A stretch of DNA of 5,839 nt, taken from assembly GCA_002705125.1 (NCBI GenBank), contig PAHQ01000039.1:3205-9043 (forward strand), written 5' to 3'. Each line of letters begins with the position of its first letter. The stretch's first letter is position 1. A program made the position numbers and the translations under genes. Below are positions 4,986 to 5,839 of the stretch, piece after piece. This DNA is from Verrucomicrobiales bacterium (GTDB lineage Bacteria > Verrucomicrobiota > Verrucomicrobiia > Verrucomicrobiales > DEV007). Below the pieces are notes generated by a model. The model did no database searches. It was not told the DNA's origin and saw nothing but the letters and a program-made list of their open reading frames with translations.

Positions 4986-5839
4986 ATGCCTGAAAAAACC
5001 CCAACAATTCCTGATCACGAGATCATTGGGAAGATTGGTAAAGGGTCTTACGGAGAGGTTTGGCTTGCTCGGGGTGTGACAGGCGTAATGAGAGCGGTTA
5101 AAGTTGTGAGTCGAACAGACTTTGAGCTTGATAAAACATTCGAGAGAGAATTTGAGGGAATAAAAGTTTTTGAGCCCATTTCTCGAAGGCATCCAGGGCT
5201 CGTAGATATTCTTCATGTTGGTAGAAATTATGAGGATAATTTTTACTATTATGTCATGGAACTTGCCGATGATCAGGTTGCTGGGTCAGTCATTGTTCCT
5301 GATCAGTATGCTCCTAAAAATTTATCTAATGAGATAAGTAATCAGGGTAGAATCCCTCTTAAGATTTGCCGTGAGTGGGGGGTAGTAATGGCTGATGCAT
5401 TACATCATATTCACGATGCAGGCTTGGCTCACCGAGATATAAAGCCATCTAATGTCATCTTTGTTGGCGGAGTTCCCAAGATAGCGGATATAGGTTTAGT
5501 TGCTGTAACTGGACAACGCACTTTTGTTGGGACTGAAGGGTTTGTTCCACCCGAAGGTCCAGGGAAACCGCAAGCAGACATCTATAGCTTAGGAATGGTT
5601 TTATATGAGATGAGCTCTGGAAGAGATAGATTTGACTTTCCTTCGGTGACAGAATTTAAGGGCAAGGAACATGAGAAAATTATATGGCATAAGCTCAATG
5701 AAATAATTTGTAAGGCTTGCTCTAATACTGCCTCAAAGAGATACAAGACGGCTGATAAAATGAAAGAGGACTTTTTATCACTAGATAATTACTCTGCTTC
5801 TATCAGAGGTTATAAGAAACTGAGTCTCGTTGCGGCCGC
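4986..5839 (+). CDS. Hanks-type Ser/Thr protein kinase (C-terminus missing)
   Basis: The ATG at 4986 opens a frame that runs 284 codons to the right edge without a stop. The kinase domain (about 10-265) is essentially complete: Gly-rich loop GKIGKGSYGEVW (15-26), Lys39 in AVKV, helix-C Glu in FEREFEG (52-58), catalytic loop HRDIKPSN (149-156; Asp151, Lys153, Asn156), metal-binding DIG in place of DFG (168-170), activation segment ending GTEGFVPPEGPG (182-193), helix-F Asp198 in ADIYSLG, and Arg252 in SKRYKTA. All catalytic residues are present, so it is probably active on Ser/Thr. After the domain the sequence reads GYKKLSLVAA; a basic segment followed by hydrophobic residues may begin a membrane helix, as in many PVC kinases with extracytoplasmic tails. 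It sits one base after the sigma factor stop. The last residues could be vector if the terminal NotI site is a clone junction. Confidence 0.93.
   Translation, partial: MPEKTPTIPDHEIIGKIGKGSYGEVWLARGVTGVMRAVKVVSRTDFELDKTFEREFEGIKVFEPISRRHPGLVDILHVGRNYEDNFYYYVMELADDQVAGSVIVPDQYAPKNLSNEISNQGRIPLKICREWGVVMADALHHIHDAGLAHRDIKPSNVIFVGGVPKIADIGLVAVTGQRTFVGTEGFVPPEGPGKPQADIYSLGMVLYEMSSGRDRFDFPSVTEFKGKEHEKIIWHKLNEIICKACSNTASKRYKTADKMKEDFLSLDNYSASIRGYKKLSLVAA
5832..5839. other. NotI recognition site at the exact right end
   Basis: The final eight bases are gcggccgc. An eight-base all-G/C site is rare in DNA this AT-rich, and its position flush with the end suggests a cloning or library boundary. It is in frame with the kinase (Ala-Ala), so a genuine genomic site remains possible. 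Confidence 0.7.

Noticed and set aside
4453..5216. Two minus-strand open frames (4453-4668, 4896-5216).
   Set aside because: They are antisense to the sigma factor and kinase genes, which carry well-conserved domains.

Overview
The window is AT-rich bacterial DNA. It most likely comes from a marine or aquatic member of the PVC group, with Verrucomicrobia as the best guess and Planctomycetes second. The strongest clue is at the right end: an ECF-type sigma factor followed one base later by a Hanks-type Ser/Thr kinase with the activation-segment pattern GTEGFxPPEGPG. I associate that pairing and motif with Verrucomicrobia and Planctomycetes. The altronate dehydratase is of the type found in Bacteroidetes and PVC bacteria, ending in PWKRGVSL. 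Near-absence of Shine-Dalgarno sequences fits as well. The assignment rests on family knowledge only, without a search.

Layout. Four genes lie on the minus strand, listed here in transcription order: an altronate/galactarate-type dehydratase (2579-4219), an OmpR-family response regulator (1813-2493), its HAMP/HisKA sensor kinase (281-1816), and the start of a small secreted Lys/Arg/Pro-rich protein cut by the left edge (1-166). The regulator and sensor genes overlap by four bases (ATGA). Diverging from the dehydratase, the sigma factor (4337-4984) and the Ser/Thr kinase (4986 to the right edge, truncated) lie on the plus strand. The three non-coding gaps (167-280, 2494-2578, 4220-4336) are each about 85-117 bp. 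I see no RNA genes, mobile elements, CRISPR arrays or confident rho-independent terminators.

How the parts may work together. The two-component pair should sense an envelope signal and regulate transcription. The secreted protein just downstream is a natural candidate target or ligand. The sigma factor and kinase form a separate signalling unit in which a probably membrane-anchored kinase would act with the sigma factor. The dehydratase belongs to hexuronate or aldarate catabolism but has no pathway partners here.

The most interesting non-coding signal is an AT-rich motif with a TAGAT core. It is palindromic in two gaps and present in imperfect form in the third. It overlaps or adjoins candidate promoters and could be the response regulator's operator. 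The window ends exactly on a NotI site, so the right boundary may be a cloning junction.
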